64,000 nucleotides of DNA from an uncultured Sphingomonas sp. (GCF_934560975.1 NZ_CAKTFO010000007.1:61015-125014); one strand, 5' to 3'; positions 24,853 through 33,753 are shown, counted from the first letter of the stretch. Translations and numbers: made by a program. The notes: generated by a model from the letters alone, not told the origin.

Positions 24853-24946
24853 GCAAGGCGCAACATCCTGACGGCGGATATTTGTTTTTCAAGCCTTGTT
24901 CTTGGGGCCGGAACAGCCCACTTTCCGGTTGCTCGTCAACTTAGCG

Positions 24947-24960
24947 AAAGGAGGTGATCC
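24947..24960 (+). promoter_or_regulatory. 14-nt perfect complement to the 16S rRNA 3' tail (extreme Shine-Dalgarno)
   Basis: AAAGGAGGTGATCC is the exact reverse complement of the common bacterial 16S 3' end GGATCACCTCCTTT, over 14 nt. It is followed after a single G by an ATG. Normal ribosome-binding sites in this window match 4-6 nt. Confidence 0.8.
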
Positions 24961-24961
24961 G

Positions 24962-25018
24962 ATGTCTCATGGTTCAGCTTGGGGGTCGGTTCAGTCCGTT
25001 CGGGGGACGCGTTTCTAG
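24962..25018 (+). CDS. 18-codon leader ORF or small protein
   Basis: An ATG directly after the extended anti-SD match opens an 18-codon frame ending in TAG: MSHGSAWGSVQSVRGTRF. The sequence is rich in Ser and Gly with one Trp and no membrane span. It is followed by a hairpin (GGCCGG-ATAC-CCGGCC, 25047-25062) and a terminator (25078-25114), a leader-peptide arrangement. No downstream biosynthetic gene starts within 590 bp of the terminator, so classical attenuation of a neighbour is not obvious; a free-standing small RNA or peptide is equally possible. Confidence 0.45.
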   Translation: MSHGSAWGSVQSVRGTRF

Positions 25019-25077
25019 CGATTGTTAGGAACGCCGGGGTCTCCCGGGCCGGATACCCGGCCGCTGACCCATGTTTG

Positions 25078-25114
25078 GAAGGGCCGTTCGGTGCAGACCG
25101 GGCGGCCCTTCTTT
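25078..25114 (+). terminator. Rho-independent terminator after the leader ORF
   Basis: GAAGGGCCG (25078-25086) pairs perfectly with CGGCCCTTC (25103-25111); an inner CGGT/ACCG stem extends it, and TTT follows. It closes the short leader-ORF transcript. Confidence 0.75.
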
Positions 25115-25700
25115 CATATGCGACCTACGGGCATCCCGGGGAGCGTATTTTGCCGACGTCGACACAGTCCCATGCCCTGGCGAGGCGGACGCCGACCGCC
25201 AGCGGCATCATCGGCGCTTTGCGTTCGCTGGTCGCAGCGCGGTTTTCGATCGGGCCAGATCGAAGCCGGTCTTGAAGGATCGACGGGGCACATGCACCGC
25301 CGACAGTGCGGCCGGCGACTCACGCCATCGCTGCTTCACCGTACCTTTCGCGCGTGAACGGGTTCATGCACAGCTGGAAAATGCAGCGCGCCTGACGGCT
25401 AAAAATCGCGCGGGCGGGGCATGACCCCGACCGAGCCCGATCACCGTGCGATGGCAGTTTACGCAAGCGCAACCATCGTCTGTCGCCGCGGCGCAACATA
25501 TTATCGCGTCCATAGGTCTTGCGCGTGCGACTTTGTTGCGGGTGGGCGCACACGACGCCTGTTCAAGGGCTTGTCAGCAGATCCTCAGCGAGACCGTTGC
25601 AGCAAGGCAACAAGTTCTGTTTCGTTTATGTGACATTCATGTTGCGGCGCGGAGAAGCCCCCTCCCCGCGGCTTGCCCGTGGGTATCGCAAAAGGAATAA
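25115..25700. other. Gene-less stretch before the OMP gene
   Basis: About 590 bases without a frame I can support. Several open frames of 60-120 codons exist but overlap each other, lack good ribosome-binding sites and resemble no family. The last 150 bases are somewhat richer in A and T and should hold the promoter of the outer-membrane protein at 25705, with a long 5' leader. Confidence 0.6.
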
Positions 25701-25704
25701 AGAT

Positions 25705-26214
25705 ATGCGTTCGATTGCTCTCGCTGCGCTTGCGGCTGTTGCTGTTGCTGCTCCGGCGGCTGCGCAGGACGGGGCCCCCTTCACCGGTGCGCGCATCGGC
25801 GCCACCTTGGGCTATGACAAGGCCCAGGGCCGTGACGGCTTCACCTATGGCGGCGCGTTCGGTTACGACGTCGCGGTGACCCCGAACGTCGTGCTCGGCG
25901 CGGAGGGTACGTTTGAGGACACCACCACCAAGTTCGCCGGCACCCACCTGTCGCGCGACGTCGCCATCTCGGCCCGCGCCGGCTATGTGCTGACCCCGCA
26001 GATCCTGGGCTTCGCCAAGGTCGGCTACGACACGACCCGCGTCGAGTTCCAGAACGGCACGCACAACAACCTTGAAGGCGTCCGTTACGGCGGTGGCGTG
26101 GAATATGCGCTGACCCCGCGCACCTACGTGTCGGCCGAATATCGCCGCACGGAATATGAAGGCAATTTCGGCGGCCGCGATGCCGGCATCGTCGGCTTCG
26201 GCGTTCGTTTCTGA
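25705..26214 (+). CDS. Outer-membrane beta-barrel protein (OmpA-like/porin family)
   Basis: A 169-residue exported protein with a signal peptide (MRSIALAALAAVAVAAPAAAQ). The mature part alternates polar and hydrophobic residues in about eight strands (IGATLGYDKA, GAFGYDVAVTPNVVLGAEG, ISARAGYVLTPQILGFAKVGYD, RYGGGVEYALTPRTYVSAEYRRTEY) and ends in GVRF, the terminal aromatic typical of BAM substrates. The AAGGA-ATAAAGAT-ATG start is well placed. Such small barrels are usually structural or defensive; specific function unknown. Its long upstream region suggests regulation at the leader. Confidence 0.9.
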   Translation: MRSIALAALAAVAVAAPAAAQDGAPFTGARIGATLGYDKAQGRDGFTYGGAFGYDVAVTPNVVLGAEGTFEDTTTKFAGTHLSRDVAISARAGYVLTPQILGFAKVGYDTTRVEFQNGTHNNLEGVRYGGGVEYALTPRTYVSAEYRRTEYEGNFGGRDAGIVGFGVRF

Positions 26215-26230
26215 TCGCCTGAACGATCGT

Positions 26231-26256
26231 GGGGCCGGGACGCATGTTCCGGCCCT
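26231..26256. terminator. Stem-loop between convergent OMP and esterase genes
   Basis: A 9-bp GC-rich stem (arms 26232-26240 and 26247-26255, one G-T pair) with a 6-nt loop lies 17 bases after the OMP stop. No clear T-run follows on either strand, so it may be a weak bidirectional terminator or an mRNA 3' stabiliser. Confidence 0.45.
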
Positions 26257-26280
26257 GCTCCCCTCCTAAAACTCTCCCCA

Positions 26281-27150
26281 TTAGCGTTTTGCGACCAGCC
26301 AGCCGCCGTCGCTCAACCAGTCGGCCAGCCGGTCGGGCCAGTGCTGGATCGAAATGCGGTCATTGTGCATGGCGAGGTTGAAGCCATGGTCGGTGTCCGC
26401 GAACATATGCAGTTCCGCCGACACGCCCGCGTCGCGCAACTGGCCGTAGAGCGCCAGCGATGGCGGCGCGCAGCACGTGTCGACCGATCCGGCGGCGATG
26501 AAGGCCGGGGGCGCCCCCGCAACCGCCTTGCCGGGTATGCCGAGCGGCCCCGGATAGACCAGCACTTGAAAGTCCGGCCGGGCGCTTTCACGATCGATCG
26601 CGTCGCCAGCGGCCGACGCGGACGGCGCCGGATTGTCGGCCACCAGCGACACCAATTCACCCCCTGCGGAAAAGCCCATGATCCCGATGCGATGGGGATC
26701 GACGCGATAGTCGCGCGCATGGGCCCGCACCCAGCGTATCGCCCGCCGCGCATCGGCGGCGGCATCGCCCTCGATCGTGTAGGTTGAGCCGGGCTCCCGG
26801 GCGAGGCGATATTTGAGGACGAAGGTGGTGATGCCGTAGCGGTTCAGCGCCCTGGCGGGGACCATGCCTTCGTTCTGGAACACCAGCATGCGATGCCCGC
26901 CGCCGGGCACGATGACGATCGCGGCCCCGTTGGCGCGGGCGGGATCGGCGGGGGAGATGGCAAGCGAGGGATTGTGGACGTTGTGCACATAGCTGCCTCC
27001 CTCCAGCCGCTCGCTTTCGTTGGCGTGGCCCTCGGACCCCGGCGCGCCGTGCGGCCACAGCGGGATAAAGCTGTCTTGCGCGACGGGCGCTGCGCCGGCC
27101 ACGGCCGCACAGGCCGACAGCAGAGCCGGAACGGTCCAACGCAGGGTCAT
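26281..27150 (-). CDS. Exported alpha/beta-hydrolase (acetylxylan esterase-like)
   Basis: A 289-residue protein with a signal peptide (LRWTVPALLSACAAVAGAAP). It has an oxyanion region (IVIVPGGGHRML), the nucleophile elbow GFSAGG, and an Asp/His pair near the C-terminus (VDTCCAPP; DTDHGFN). This is the pattern of the BD-FAE/AXE-like esterases that remove acetyl groups from plant polysaccharides or related esters. The start ATG (27148-27150) is chosen because it begins the signal peptide; the open frame runs further upstream without one. It is divergent from the VOC gene. Confidence 0.87.
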   Translation of the reverse strand: MTLRWTVPALLSACAAVAGAAPVAQDSFIPLWPHGAPGSEGHANESERLEGGSYVHNVHNPSLAISPADPARANGAAIVIVPGGGHRMLVFQNEGMVPARALNRYGITTFVLKYRLAREPGSTYTIEGDAAADARRAIRWVRAHARDYRVDPHRIGIMGFSAGGELVSLVADNPAPSASAAGDAIDRESARPDFQVLVYPGPLGIPGKAVAGAPPAFIAAGSVDTCCAPPSLALYGQLRDAGVSAELHMFADTDHGFNLAMHNDRISIQHWPDRLADWLSDGGWLVAKR

Positions 27151-27386
27151 GGTCCACACTCCCGATCGCACGCCGCCTTGCCGCCTCTGCCACCGGCGGA
27201 TCCCTTGCGCGCGCCCTTGCATCAGCCTGGCGCCAGCAAAAGCCACAATCCCGACCTTGGTCGTGCCCCGCCGCCATGGCGAACCCGTGGCATCCAACGT
27301 CGTGACGGGCCGTGACAGGATAGAGAACGCCTCCTAAGCTGTCCCGATGCTGCCGGAGAGCAGCGGACTGGAGAAGGACAAGGCTT

Positions 27387-28370
27387 ATGAAACAGCGGCA
27401 TAGCACCGATCGCGGCACGTCGATCCGGATCATGCGGCGCGGGCGGGCTCGCGCGGGCCTGTGCGTCATTGCCGCGCTTGCGGCCGTGGGTGCCACCGCC
27501 GCGCCATCGGCCCCGGCCGATCGTCCGCCGATTACCGGCATATCGCACCTCGCCGTCTATTCGCGCGACATGAACAAGAGCGAGCAATTCTACGTCCACG
27601 TGCTTGGCGCCCGCAAAGATGCGGATCCCGAAAATGCAAAGGGCGTGCGTTATTACCTGAGCGCGCGCCAGTTCGTGGAGGTGTTGCCCGCGCCGCCGCA
27701 GCAGAGGGCGAGCATGTTGGCCCATGCCGCATACCAGACCGCCGATGCGCCGGGCTTGCGCGCCTGGCTTGCCAAGCGGGGAATGAAGGATCTGGGCGCC
27801 GTGCAACGTGGCGCCGACGGTACGCAATGGTTTGCGACGCATGACCCGGAAGGCAACGAGGTCCAGTTCGTCCAGCCCGCTACCCAGGACGACACGCCGG
27901 TGGAGGGCGCGATCAGCGGGCGGATCATCCATGTCGGCTATGCGGTGCATGACCGCGCGAAGCAGGACGTTTTCTACCGGCAACTGCTCGGCTTCCGGCC
28001 TTACTGGTATGGCGCGTTCAATGCCGACAAGGTCGACTGGGTATCGCAGCAGACACCGGACGGGCATGACTGGCTTGAATATATGATGGTCGGTCCGGGA
28101 TCGGACGTGCCGATGGAGAAGGTGGACGCCAATCAGCTGGGCGTGCTGAACCACCTGTCACTGGGCGTCGCGAACATGCAGGCGGCGGTTACCACCCTGA
28201 TTCGCGAAGACCGGCTGAGCCCGCGCCATGACGGCCCGCAAATGGGGCTGGACGGCAAATGGCAGGCCAATCTGTATGATCCCGATGGTACGCGGGTCGA
28301 ATTGATGGAGTTCCAGCCGGTCGTGAAACCATGCTGCTCGGCTTTCACCGCCGACAGCCCGACACGATGA
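27387..28370 (+). CDS. Exported VOC (glyoxalase/dioxygenase-fold) protein
   Basis: A 327-residue protein with two VOC modules, about 50-165 and 180-315. Each starts with a His-containing strand (ISHLAVYSRD; IIHVGYAVHD) and ends with a Glu-containing strand (EGNEVQFVQ; DGTRVELMEF), giving candidate metal ligands. A hydrophobic segment (AGLCVIAALAAVGATAAP) after a basic stretch of about 25 residues indicates export, so the protein is likely periplasmic. VOC proteins include glyoxalases, extradiol dioxygenases and resistance proteins; substrate not predictable. Good AAGG ribosome-binding site before ATG 27387. Confidence 0.87.
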   Translation: MKQRHSTDRGTSIRIMRRGRARAGLCVIAALAAVGATAAPSAPADRPPITGISHLAVYSRDMNKSEQFYVHVLGARKDADPENAKGVRYYLSARQFVEVLPAPPQQRASMLAHAAYQTADAPGLRAWLAKRGMKDLGAVQRGADGTQWFATHDPEGNEVQFVQPATQDDTPVEGAISGRIIHVGYAVHDRAKQDVFYRQLLGFRPYWYGAFNADKVDWVSQQTPDGHDWLEYMMVGPGSDVPMEKVDANQLGVLNHLSLGVANMQAAVTTLIREDRLSPRHDGPQMGLDGKWQANLYDPDGTRVELMEFQPVVKPCCSAFTADSPTR

Positions 28371-28481
28371 TCGGTTTCGACGAAGCCTGATCCACCTTGG
28401 GCATGACGTCCGTGTCGCGCTGCCTGATCGCGCTACGACATCAAGCGGGCGGCCGGAACGTGAGCCTGTCCGCGGGCAGGC

Positions 28482-28757
28482 TCAGTTCAGGGTACGCAGG
28501 TGAGTGCGGGCGCGGCGCTGGGCTTCGGCGACTTCGCGCGCGGTCATGTCCAGGGCCAGGCTGGTGCGGGCGGCGGCGGCGCGGGGATCGCCGTGCATCG
28601 CGGCCAGGTTGAACCACTTGTGCGCTTCGACCAGGTCCATCGTCTCGCTCGCGCAGGAGCAGGCGATGCCGCGATCATACAGGTTTTCACCCAGCCCGAC
28701 CGGCGGATGACGGAGGTCGGCGGAGTCGATCGCCTCGGCACGGAAATCTACGAACAT
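28482..28757 (-). CDS. Small Sel1-repeat-type protein
   Basis: A 91-residue soluble protein. One Sel1/TPR-like repeat is visible (GENLYDRGIACSCAS ... DLVEAHKWFNLAAMHGDPRAAAAR), the KWFNLAAxxGD core being characteristic, followed by a basic helix (AREVAEAQRRARTHLRTL). The ATG at 28755-28757 is preferred; a GTG three codons upstream is also possible and the ribosome-binding site is weak. A stem-loop (28462-28483) overlaps the stop codon. Function unknown. Confidence 0.75.
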   Translation of the reverse strand: MFVDFRAEAIDSADLRHPPVGLGENLYDRGIACSCASETMDLVEAHKWFNLAAMHGDPRAAAARTSLALDMTAREVAEAQRRARTHLRTLN

Positions 28758-28947
28758 GCTATCCACTCACACAAGGGTTGTTGGCCGCGACACGTTGTGT
28801 GCCCTGCGTCCGTTGAGTCCCTGTCTAGTGCTCGATAGTTAACAGAGTGCTAGGGAAACGTTGCGGGTGCGTTTTAACATGCTGTAACCTACGATATCGG
28901 CAGCGGCCGCAGGATCAACTCTGCTCGCGGCAAGAACATCGCCAAGA

Positions 28948-29415
28948 TCAGCTACGCTCCAGAAGCTCGTCCCGGATCTGGATGGCGCGCACGGCGACCC
29001 TGACTTCCACCAGGAACAGCACCAGGCTGGCGATCAGCAGCAACAATGCCATCGCGAACATCGATGCGAGGGTGCGGGCGAAGCCGAACCCGGCGAGTCG
29101 CGCGATGAACATTGCGGCCACCACGGTGCACAAGGCCACCGCACTGGCGGTCGCCAGGAAGATGGCGTTGTTGACGATCTTCATCCGGCGGTCGAGCAGC
29201 CGCAATTCCGTCACCTGATGCGCATGGTTGGGGTGATCGCGCGGGGTAAAATCCGCCTCGATCCCGCGCGCGCGATCGACGATGCGGGTCAGCCGCCCGG
29301 TCAGCATGTTCAGGATGATGCCGATGCCGTTCAGCAGGAAGGCCGGGGCCAGCGCGAGTTGAATCGTGTTCGCCAGCCCCGGGAGGCTCGAGACGTGGAA
29401 GATGTCGTCGAGCAT
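28948..29415 (-). CDS. DUF2721 membrane protein
   Basis: A 155-residue inner-membrane protein. The conserved N-terminal segment (NTIQLALAPAFLLNGIGIILNMLTGRLTRIVDRAR) identifies DUF2721, and two further hydrophobic spans follow (about 83-110 and 115-140), with a charged loop (HPNHAHQVTELRLLDRRMK). No function is known for the family. It ends up eight bases downstream of alaC on the same strand, so it may be co-transcribed with the aminotransferase. Confidence 0.88.
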   Translation of the reverse strand: MLDDIFHVSSLPGLANTIQLALAPAFLLNGIGIILNMLTGRLTRIVDRARGIEADFTPRDHPNHAHQVTELRLLDRRMKIVNNAIFLATASAVALCTVVAAMFIARLAGFGFARTLASMFAMALLLLIASLVLFLVEVRVAVRAIQIRDELLERS

Positions 29416-29423
29416 GGCGCCGA

Positions 29424-30635
29424 TCAGCCGACCTGGCTGGCTTTGGCCGCGTTGACGCCCATGCTGGCCAGGTAACGCTTCACGTTGCGCGCGGCCTGGC
29501 GGATGCGATGTTCATTCTCGACCAGCGCGATGCGGACATAGCCCTCGCCTTCCTCCCCGAAGCCAACGCCGGGCGCGACCGCCACCTGCGCATGGGTGAG
29601 CAGCTGCTTGGAGAATTCCAGCGCGCCGAGGTGGCGCAAGGCCGGCGGGATCGGTGCCCAGGCGAACATCGACGCTTCCGGCGAGGGGATGTCCCACCCT
29701 GCCCGGCCGAAGCTTTCCACCAGCACGTCGCGGCGGCATTTGTAGAGCTTGCGGTTGCTTTCCACAATGTCCTGCGGCCCGTTGAGCGCCGCCACCGCCG
29801 CCGCCTGGATCGGCGTGAAGGCGCCATAATCGAGGTAGGACTTCACCCGGGTCAGAGCGGAGATGAGCGTGCGGTTGCCGACCGCGAAGCCGATCCGCCA
29901 GCCGGCCATCGAATAGGTCTTGGACAGCGACGTGAATTCAATCGCCACGTCCTTGGCGCCCGGCACCTGCAGGATCGACGGCGTGGGCGTGTCGCCGAAG
30001 TAGATTTCGGCATAGGCCACGTCCGACAGCACCCACAGCTTGTGTTCCTTGGCGAAGGCGACGACCTGTTCGTAGAATTTCAGGTCCGCGACATAGGCCG
30101 TGGGATTGGACGGGTAGCCGATCACCAGCACCGAAGGCTTCGGCACTGTATACGCCATCGCATATTCCAGCCGGGTGAAGAAATCCGGCCCCGGCGCGGC
30201 CGGGATCGAGCGGATGGCGGCGCCGGCGATGATGAAGCCGAACGTGTGGATCGGGTAAGACGGATTGGGCGCCAGCACCACGTCGCCCGGCGCGGTGATC
30301 GCCTGCGCCAGATTGGCCAGCCCTTCCTTGGAGCCGAGCGTCACCACCACTTCCTTGTCGGCATCGAGGTCGACGCCGAAGCGGCGGGCATAATAAGCGG
30401 CCTGCGCCTTCTTCAGCCCCTTGATGCCGGACGATGCGGAATAGCCGTGCGCGCTGGGATTGCGCGCCACCTCGCACAATTTGTCGATGACATGAGGAGC
30501 CGGCGCGCCATCGGGATTGCCCATGCCGAGGTCGATGATGTCCTCACCCGCCGCGCGCGCCGCCGCCTTCATCGCATTCACTTCGGCGAACACGTAAGGG
30601 GGCAAACGGCGGATGCGGTAGAATTCCTCGGTCAT
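29424..30635 (-). CDS. alaC: Alanine/LL-diaminopimelate-type aminotransferase
   Basis: A 403-residue fold-type I PLP enzyme, closely resembling E. coli AlaC throughout (RLPPYVFAEVNAMK, IIDLGMGNPDG, VTLGSKEGLANL, PNPSYPIH, GYPSNPTA, SLSKTYSMAGWRIGF with the PLP Lys, RVKSYLDYG). It makes alanine from pyruvate, or acts on related substrates. The ATG at 30633-30635 follows a GAGGT ribosome-binding site. The gene is divergent from phaC across a 112-bp spacer. Confidence 0.95.
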   Translation of the reverse strand: MTEEFYRIRRLPPYVFAEVNAMKAAARAAGEDIIDLGMGNPDGAPAPHVIDKLCEVARNPSAHGYSASSGIKGLKKAQAAYYARRFGVDLDADKEVVVTLGSKEGLANLAQAITAPGDVVLAPNPSYPIHTFGFIIAGAAIRSIPAAPGPDFFTRLEYAMAYTVPKPSVLVIGYPSNPTAYVADLKFYEQVVAFAKEHKLWVLSDVAYAEIYFGDTPTPSILQVPGAKDVAIEFTSLSKTYSMAGWRIGFAVGNRTLISALTRVKSYLDYGAFTPIQAAAVAALNGPQDIVESNRKLYKCRRDVLVESFGRAGWDIPSPEASMFAWAPIPPALRHLGALEFSKQLLTHAQVAVAPGVGFGEEGEGYVRIALVENEHRIRQAARNVKRYLASMGVNAAKASQVG

Positions 30636-30747
30636 CTTTACCTCGGGTAGAAACAAGCCTCTTTGCGAGCGGGCGCGGATCGCCCATCTTGCCGGGGCGA
30701 CGCCGCTATACCTGCTTAGCGGCCCTTTGGCACCCGTGGGGAGAGGC

Positions 30748-32451
30748 ATGGCCGAGAAACAGGACAGCCTGCTGGACGAGATGGCGCATTGGACCGGCGT
30801 GATCGGCCAGATGCAGCAGTTGCTGATGGAGCATGGCGCCTCCGCCGCGCTGAAAATGGCCGACGACACGGCCGAGATCATGGCCAAGAGCCGGATCGAG
30901 CCCAAGGCGGTGCTGGACGCGCGGAATGCGTGGTGGAAGGACGCGGTGTCGGCGTGGTCCGCGCTGCTACCGTCGCGCGATGGCCAGGGCGACCGCCGCT
31001 TCAAGGGCGCGCAATGGGAAGAGCCGCTGTTCGACCTGATCCGCCAAAGCTACACGGCGATTGCCGACCAGCTGCTGAAGGGCGTGGACGCGGCGGAGGG
31101 GCTGGATCCCCGGATGAAGGAGCAATTGCGCTTCACCACCCGCAGCTTCGTCGACGCGATGAGCCCGGCCAATTTCGCGCTGACCAATCCGCAGGTGCTG
31201 GACCGCATCTTTGAAACGCGCGGGCGCAACCTGATCACCGGGCTGGAACGAATGCTGGCGGATATCGGCAAGGGGCAGATCACCCATGTCGGCGCGGGCG
31301 CGTTCGAGGTCGGCAAGAACCTGGCCGTCACGCCGGGCAAGGTGATCAAGGAAACACCGCTCTACCAGCTAATCCATTATGCGCCGACCACGCCCAGGGT
31401 ACAGGCGACGCCGGTGCTGATCTTCCCGCCATGGATCAACCGCTTCTACATCCTCGACCTCAGCCCTGAGAAGAGCTTTGTGAAATGGGCGGTCGATCAG
31501 GGCTTGTCCGTGTTCATGGTGTCGTGGAAGTCGGCGGACGCGGCGATGGCCACGACCACCATGGACGATTATGTCCTGCGCGGCGAGCTTGATGCGATCG
31601 ACACGGTGCGCGAACTGCTGGACGTGCCGAGCGTCCATGTGGTCGGCTATTGCGTGTCGGGCACGGCCCTGTCGATGCTGCTGGCGTGGGCGGCGGCGCA
31701 GGGCGAGGCGGCCAAGGTGGCATCCGCGACCTTCTTCACCGCGCAGGTCGATTTCAGCGAGGCGGGCGACCTCGGCCTGTTCGTGGACGATGCGCAACTG
31801 GGCATGATCGAGCATCTGGCGACGGACGGCTTCCTGGACGGGCGCTACATGGGCGCGACGTTCAACCTGCTGCGCGGGCGCGACCTGATCTGGAACTATG
31901 TGGTCAACAATTACCTGCTGGCCGACGACTATCGCCCGTTCGACCTGCTCCACTGGAACAGCGACGTCACCAACCTGCCCGCCGACTGGCACCGCCGCTA
32001 CCTGGCGGATTTCTACCGCGACAACCGGCTGGTAAAGGGCGAACTGACCGTGGACGGGGTCTCGATCGACCTGTCGCGGGTGACCACGCCCGCCTATGTC
32101 CAGGCGGGCCGGGAGGACCATATCGCGCCGCCGGAAAGCGTTTGGAAAGTGACCCATCATTTCGCCGGGCCGCTGCGCTTCGTGCTGGCGGGATCGGGGC
32201 ACATTGCCGGCGTGGTCAACCCGCCCGCCGCCAACAAATATCAATATTGGACCAACGAGGGAGACGCGAAGACCCTGCCCGATTTCGTCGCGGGCGCGAC
32301 CGAGCACAAGGGCAGTTGGTGGCCCGACTGGCTCGCCTGGATCGGGACGCAATCCGGCGGCGAGGTGCCGGCGGACAGCGCGCGCATCCCCGGCGGAGGC
32401 GCGCTGCCGGCGATCGAGGACGCGCCCGGCCGCTATGTCGGGCTGCGCTGA
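30748..32451 (+). CDS. phaC: Class I poly(3-hydroxyalkanoate) synthase
   Basis: A 567-residue polymerase that builds polyhydroxyalkanoate from 3-hydroxyacyl-CoA. The lipase-like box is GYCVSG, with nucleophile Cys302 where most relatives have GxCxGG; the catalytic Asp457 (GREDHIAP) and His485 (GSGHIAG) follow. The class I N-terminal half and the substrate-entry segment PPWINRFYILDL are present. The ATG at 30748 follows GGGGAGAG; a longer start exists seven codons up. No phaAB genes are beside it; 3-hydroxybutyrate dehydrogenase and phasin are elsewhere in the window. Confidence 0.96.
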   Translation: MAEKQDSLLDEMAHWTGVIGQMQQLLMEHGASAALKMADDTAEIMAKSRIEPKAVLDARNAWWKDAVSAWSALLPSRDGQGDRRFKGAQWEEPLFDLIRQSYTAIADQLLKGVDAAEGLDPRMKEQLRFTTRSFVDAMSPANFALTNPQVLDRIFETRGRNLITGLERMLADIGKGQITHVGAGAFEVGKNLAVTPGKVIKETPLYQLIHYAPTTPRVQATPVLIFPPWINRFYILDLSPEKSFVKWAVDQGLSVFMVSWKSADAAMATTTMDDYVLRGELDAIDTVRELLDVPSVHVVGYCVSGTALSMLLAWAAAQGEAAKVASATFFTAQVDFSEAGDLGLFVDDAQLGMIEHLATDGFLDGRYMGATFNLLRGRDLIWNYVVNNYLLADDYRPFDLLHWNSDVTNLPADWHRRYLADFYRDNRLVKGELTVDGVSIDLSRVTTPAYVQAGREDHIAPPESVWKVTHHFAGPLRFVLAGSGHIAGVVNPPAANKYQYWTNEGDAKTLPDFVAGATEHKGSWWPDWLAWIGTQSGGEVPADSARIPGGGALPAIEDAPGRYVGLR

Positions 32452-32504
32452 ACCGCGCCCGCTTCGCACACGGAGACCGGGGATCGGCCGGGCGTTATCA
32501 GGCC

Positions 32505-32702
32505 ATGCCCTCCTCGGTCATCCGAACCCACGATTATGACCCGGCGCGGCGGAGGTTGACGATCACGTTCCAGAGCGGGATCCGCTATGCCTATCGCGAC
32601 GTGCCGGCAGAGGTAGCCGCAGGGCTGGATGACGCGGCGTCGTGGGGCGAATATTTCAACGCGGCGATCCGCGACCATTATGGCTTCGAACGCCTGCGCT
32701 GA
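32505..32702 (+). CDS. KTSC-domain protein
   Basis: A 65-residue protein that is essentially one KTSC domain: IRTHDYDPARRRLTITFQSG, then RYAYRDVPAEVAAGL, ending in SWGEYFNAAIRDHYGFERLR. These small domains occur alone or fused to lysyl-tRNA synthetase-related and nuclease proteins; their role is unknown. The lead residues of the classical KTSC motif are not kept. It follows phaC by 53 bases. Confidence 0.82.
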   Translation: MPSSVIRTHDYDPARRRLTITFQSGIRYAYRDVPAEVAAGLDDAASWGEYFNAAIRDHYGFERLR

Positions 32703-32756
32703 CCACAGCTTCGGAACCCGGCACCGTCATACGAGTCCTCCCATCAGGAGTATGCG

Positions 32757-33143
32757 ATGGCGAAGAAGAACAAGGACAAGCAGGACAAGAGGCAGCGCAA
32801 GGACAAGCGCAAGGCGCAGGATGCGCCGGCGCTGCCCAAGGAGCTGCGCGCGGTTGCCGGTGTGGTGACGCATCTGGTCAACAGCCCGCTGGCGCGCGAG
32901 GTCGCGGCGGCGGCCTTGGTGGCGGCGGCGTCGGCGCTGGTCGTCCGGCGCGACGACCAGGACCCGGCCGGTGCGGCGCGCGGCGGAACGGGCTGGCATC
33001 CCGAACAGGCGGGCGCCAACCTCGCCAACCTGCTGGTGCAGGGGGTGTCCGGCTTGCTGCGCGGCGGCGACCGGAGTGGCGAGGGGCCGAGCACAAACAA
33101 GGCACCCTCCGCTCCCCATGCCAAGCCGAAGCTGGTGCCCTGA
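32757..33143 (+). CDS. Lys-rich-tailed membrane-associated protein, unknown
   Basis: A 128-residue protein. The N-terminus is extremely basic (KKNKDKQDKRQRKDKRK), then a mildly hydrophobic Ala/Val-rich helix pair (about 45-65 and 88-102), and a Gly/Pro-rich C-terminus. A clear AGGAG precedes the ATG at 32757. It is followed four bases later by the PAP2 gene, so the two are probably one unit. Not recognised; might bind nucleic acid or membrane through the basic tail. Confidence 0.65.
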   Translation: MAKKNKDKQDKRQRKDKRKAQDAPALPKELRAVAGVVTHLVNSPLAREVAAAALVAAASALVVRRDDQDPAGAARGGTGWHPEQAGANLANLLVQGVSGLLRGGDRSGEGPSTNKAPSAPHAKPKLVP

Positions 33144-33147
33144 CATC

Positions 33148-33753
33148 ATGGTGAAACCCAGGGGGAAGGACGCGGCGACCACGATCGAGCAGGCCGAACT
33201 GGCCCTGATCGAGCGGGCCGCACCATGGCTGCGCAAACCCGCCGTCCAGGCGCTGGCCGCGATCGGCAAGATCGGAGACCAGCCGCCTCTGCTGGCGCTG
33301 TCGGGCGCGGTGATGGCGGCCGGGCTGCTCCGCCGCGACGTGAAGCTGGCGCGAACCGGCGCGCGGATGACGCTGGCGCATGTGCTGGCCACCGCCGCCA
33401 AGACGGTGGGCAAGAACAATCTCGACCGGACGCGCCCGCGCGAGCATCTGGAACACGGCAATTACCGGATGGAGCGCGGCCGCTCGCACGATCCGGCGCT
33501 GCGCTCCTTCCCGTCGGGGCATACGGCGGGCGCGGTGGCGCTCGGCCGGGCGGTGGCGCGCGAATATCCGAATCATGCCGTGGCGGCGCAGGCGGCGGCG
33601 GGCGCGATCGGCGTGCTGCAGGTGCCCCGCCGGGCGCACTTCCCGACCGACGTGCTGGCCGGCGCCGTGATCGGCCTTGCGGCGGAGGCCCTGGTCGCCG
33701 GCGCCGTCACGCTCGCGTGGCGGGCGAAGGATGCCGTAGACGCCCGGCGTTGA
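33148..33753 (+). CDS. PAP2-family phosphatase
   Basis: A 201-residue membrane-associated phosphatase. The three PAP2 signature blocks are present: KNNLDRTRPR (KxxxxxxRP), FPSGHTAG (PSGH), and RRAHFPTDVLAG (Rx-His-xxx-Asp). Substrates in the family include phosphatidic acid, isoprenyl diphosphates and lipid phosphates. The short length and few strong hydrophobic spans suggest a PA-phosphatase-like or undecaprenyl-phosphate-type enzyme. The ATG at 33148 is used; the open frame continues upstream inside the preceding gene in another register. Confidence 0.85.
   Translation: MVKPRGKDAATTIEQAELALIERAAPWLRKPAVQALAAIGKIGDQPPLLALSGAVMAAGLLRRDVKLARTGARMTLAHVLATAAKTVGKNNLDRTRPREHLEHGNYRMERGRSHDPALRSFPSGHTAGAVALGRAVAREYPNHAVAAQAAAGAIGVLQVPRRAHFPTDVLAGAVIGLAAEALVAGAVTLAWRAKDAVDARR

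Noticed and set aside
24947..24960. AAAGGAGGTGATCC as a fragment of a 16S rRNA gene
   Set aside because: Only these 14 bases match; the flanking bases do not continue with 16S sequence, so it is not a truncated rRNA gene.
25071..25424. Open frame of about 117 codons downstream of the terminator
   Set aside because: No ribosome-binding site, no family resemblance, starts inside the terminator stem and overlaps other equally weak frames.
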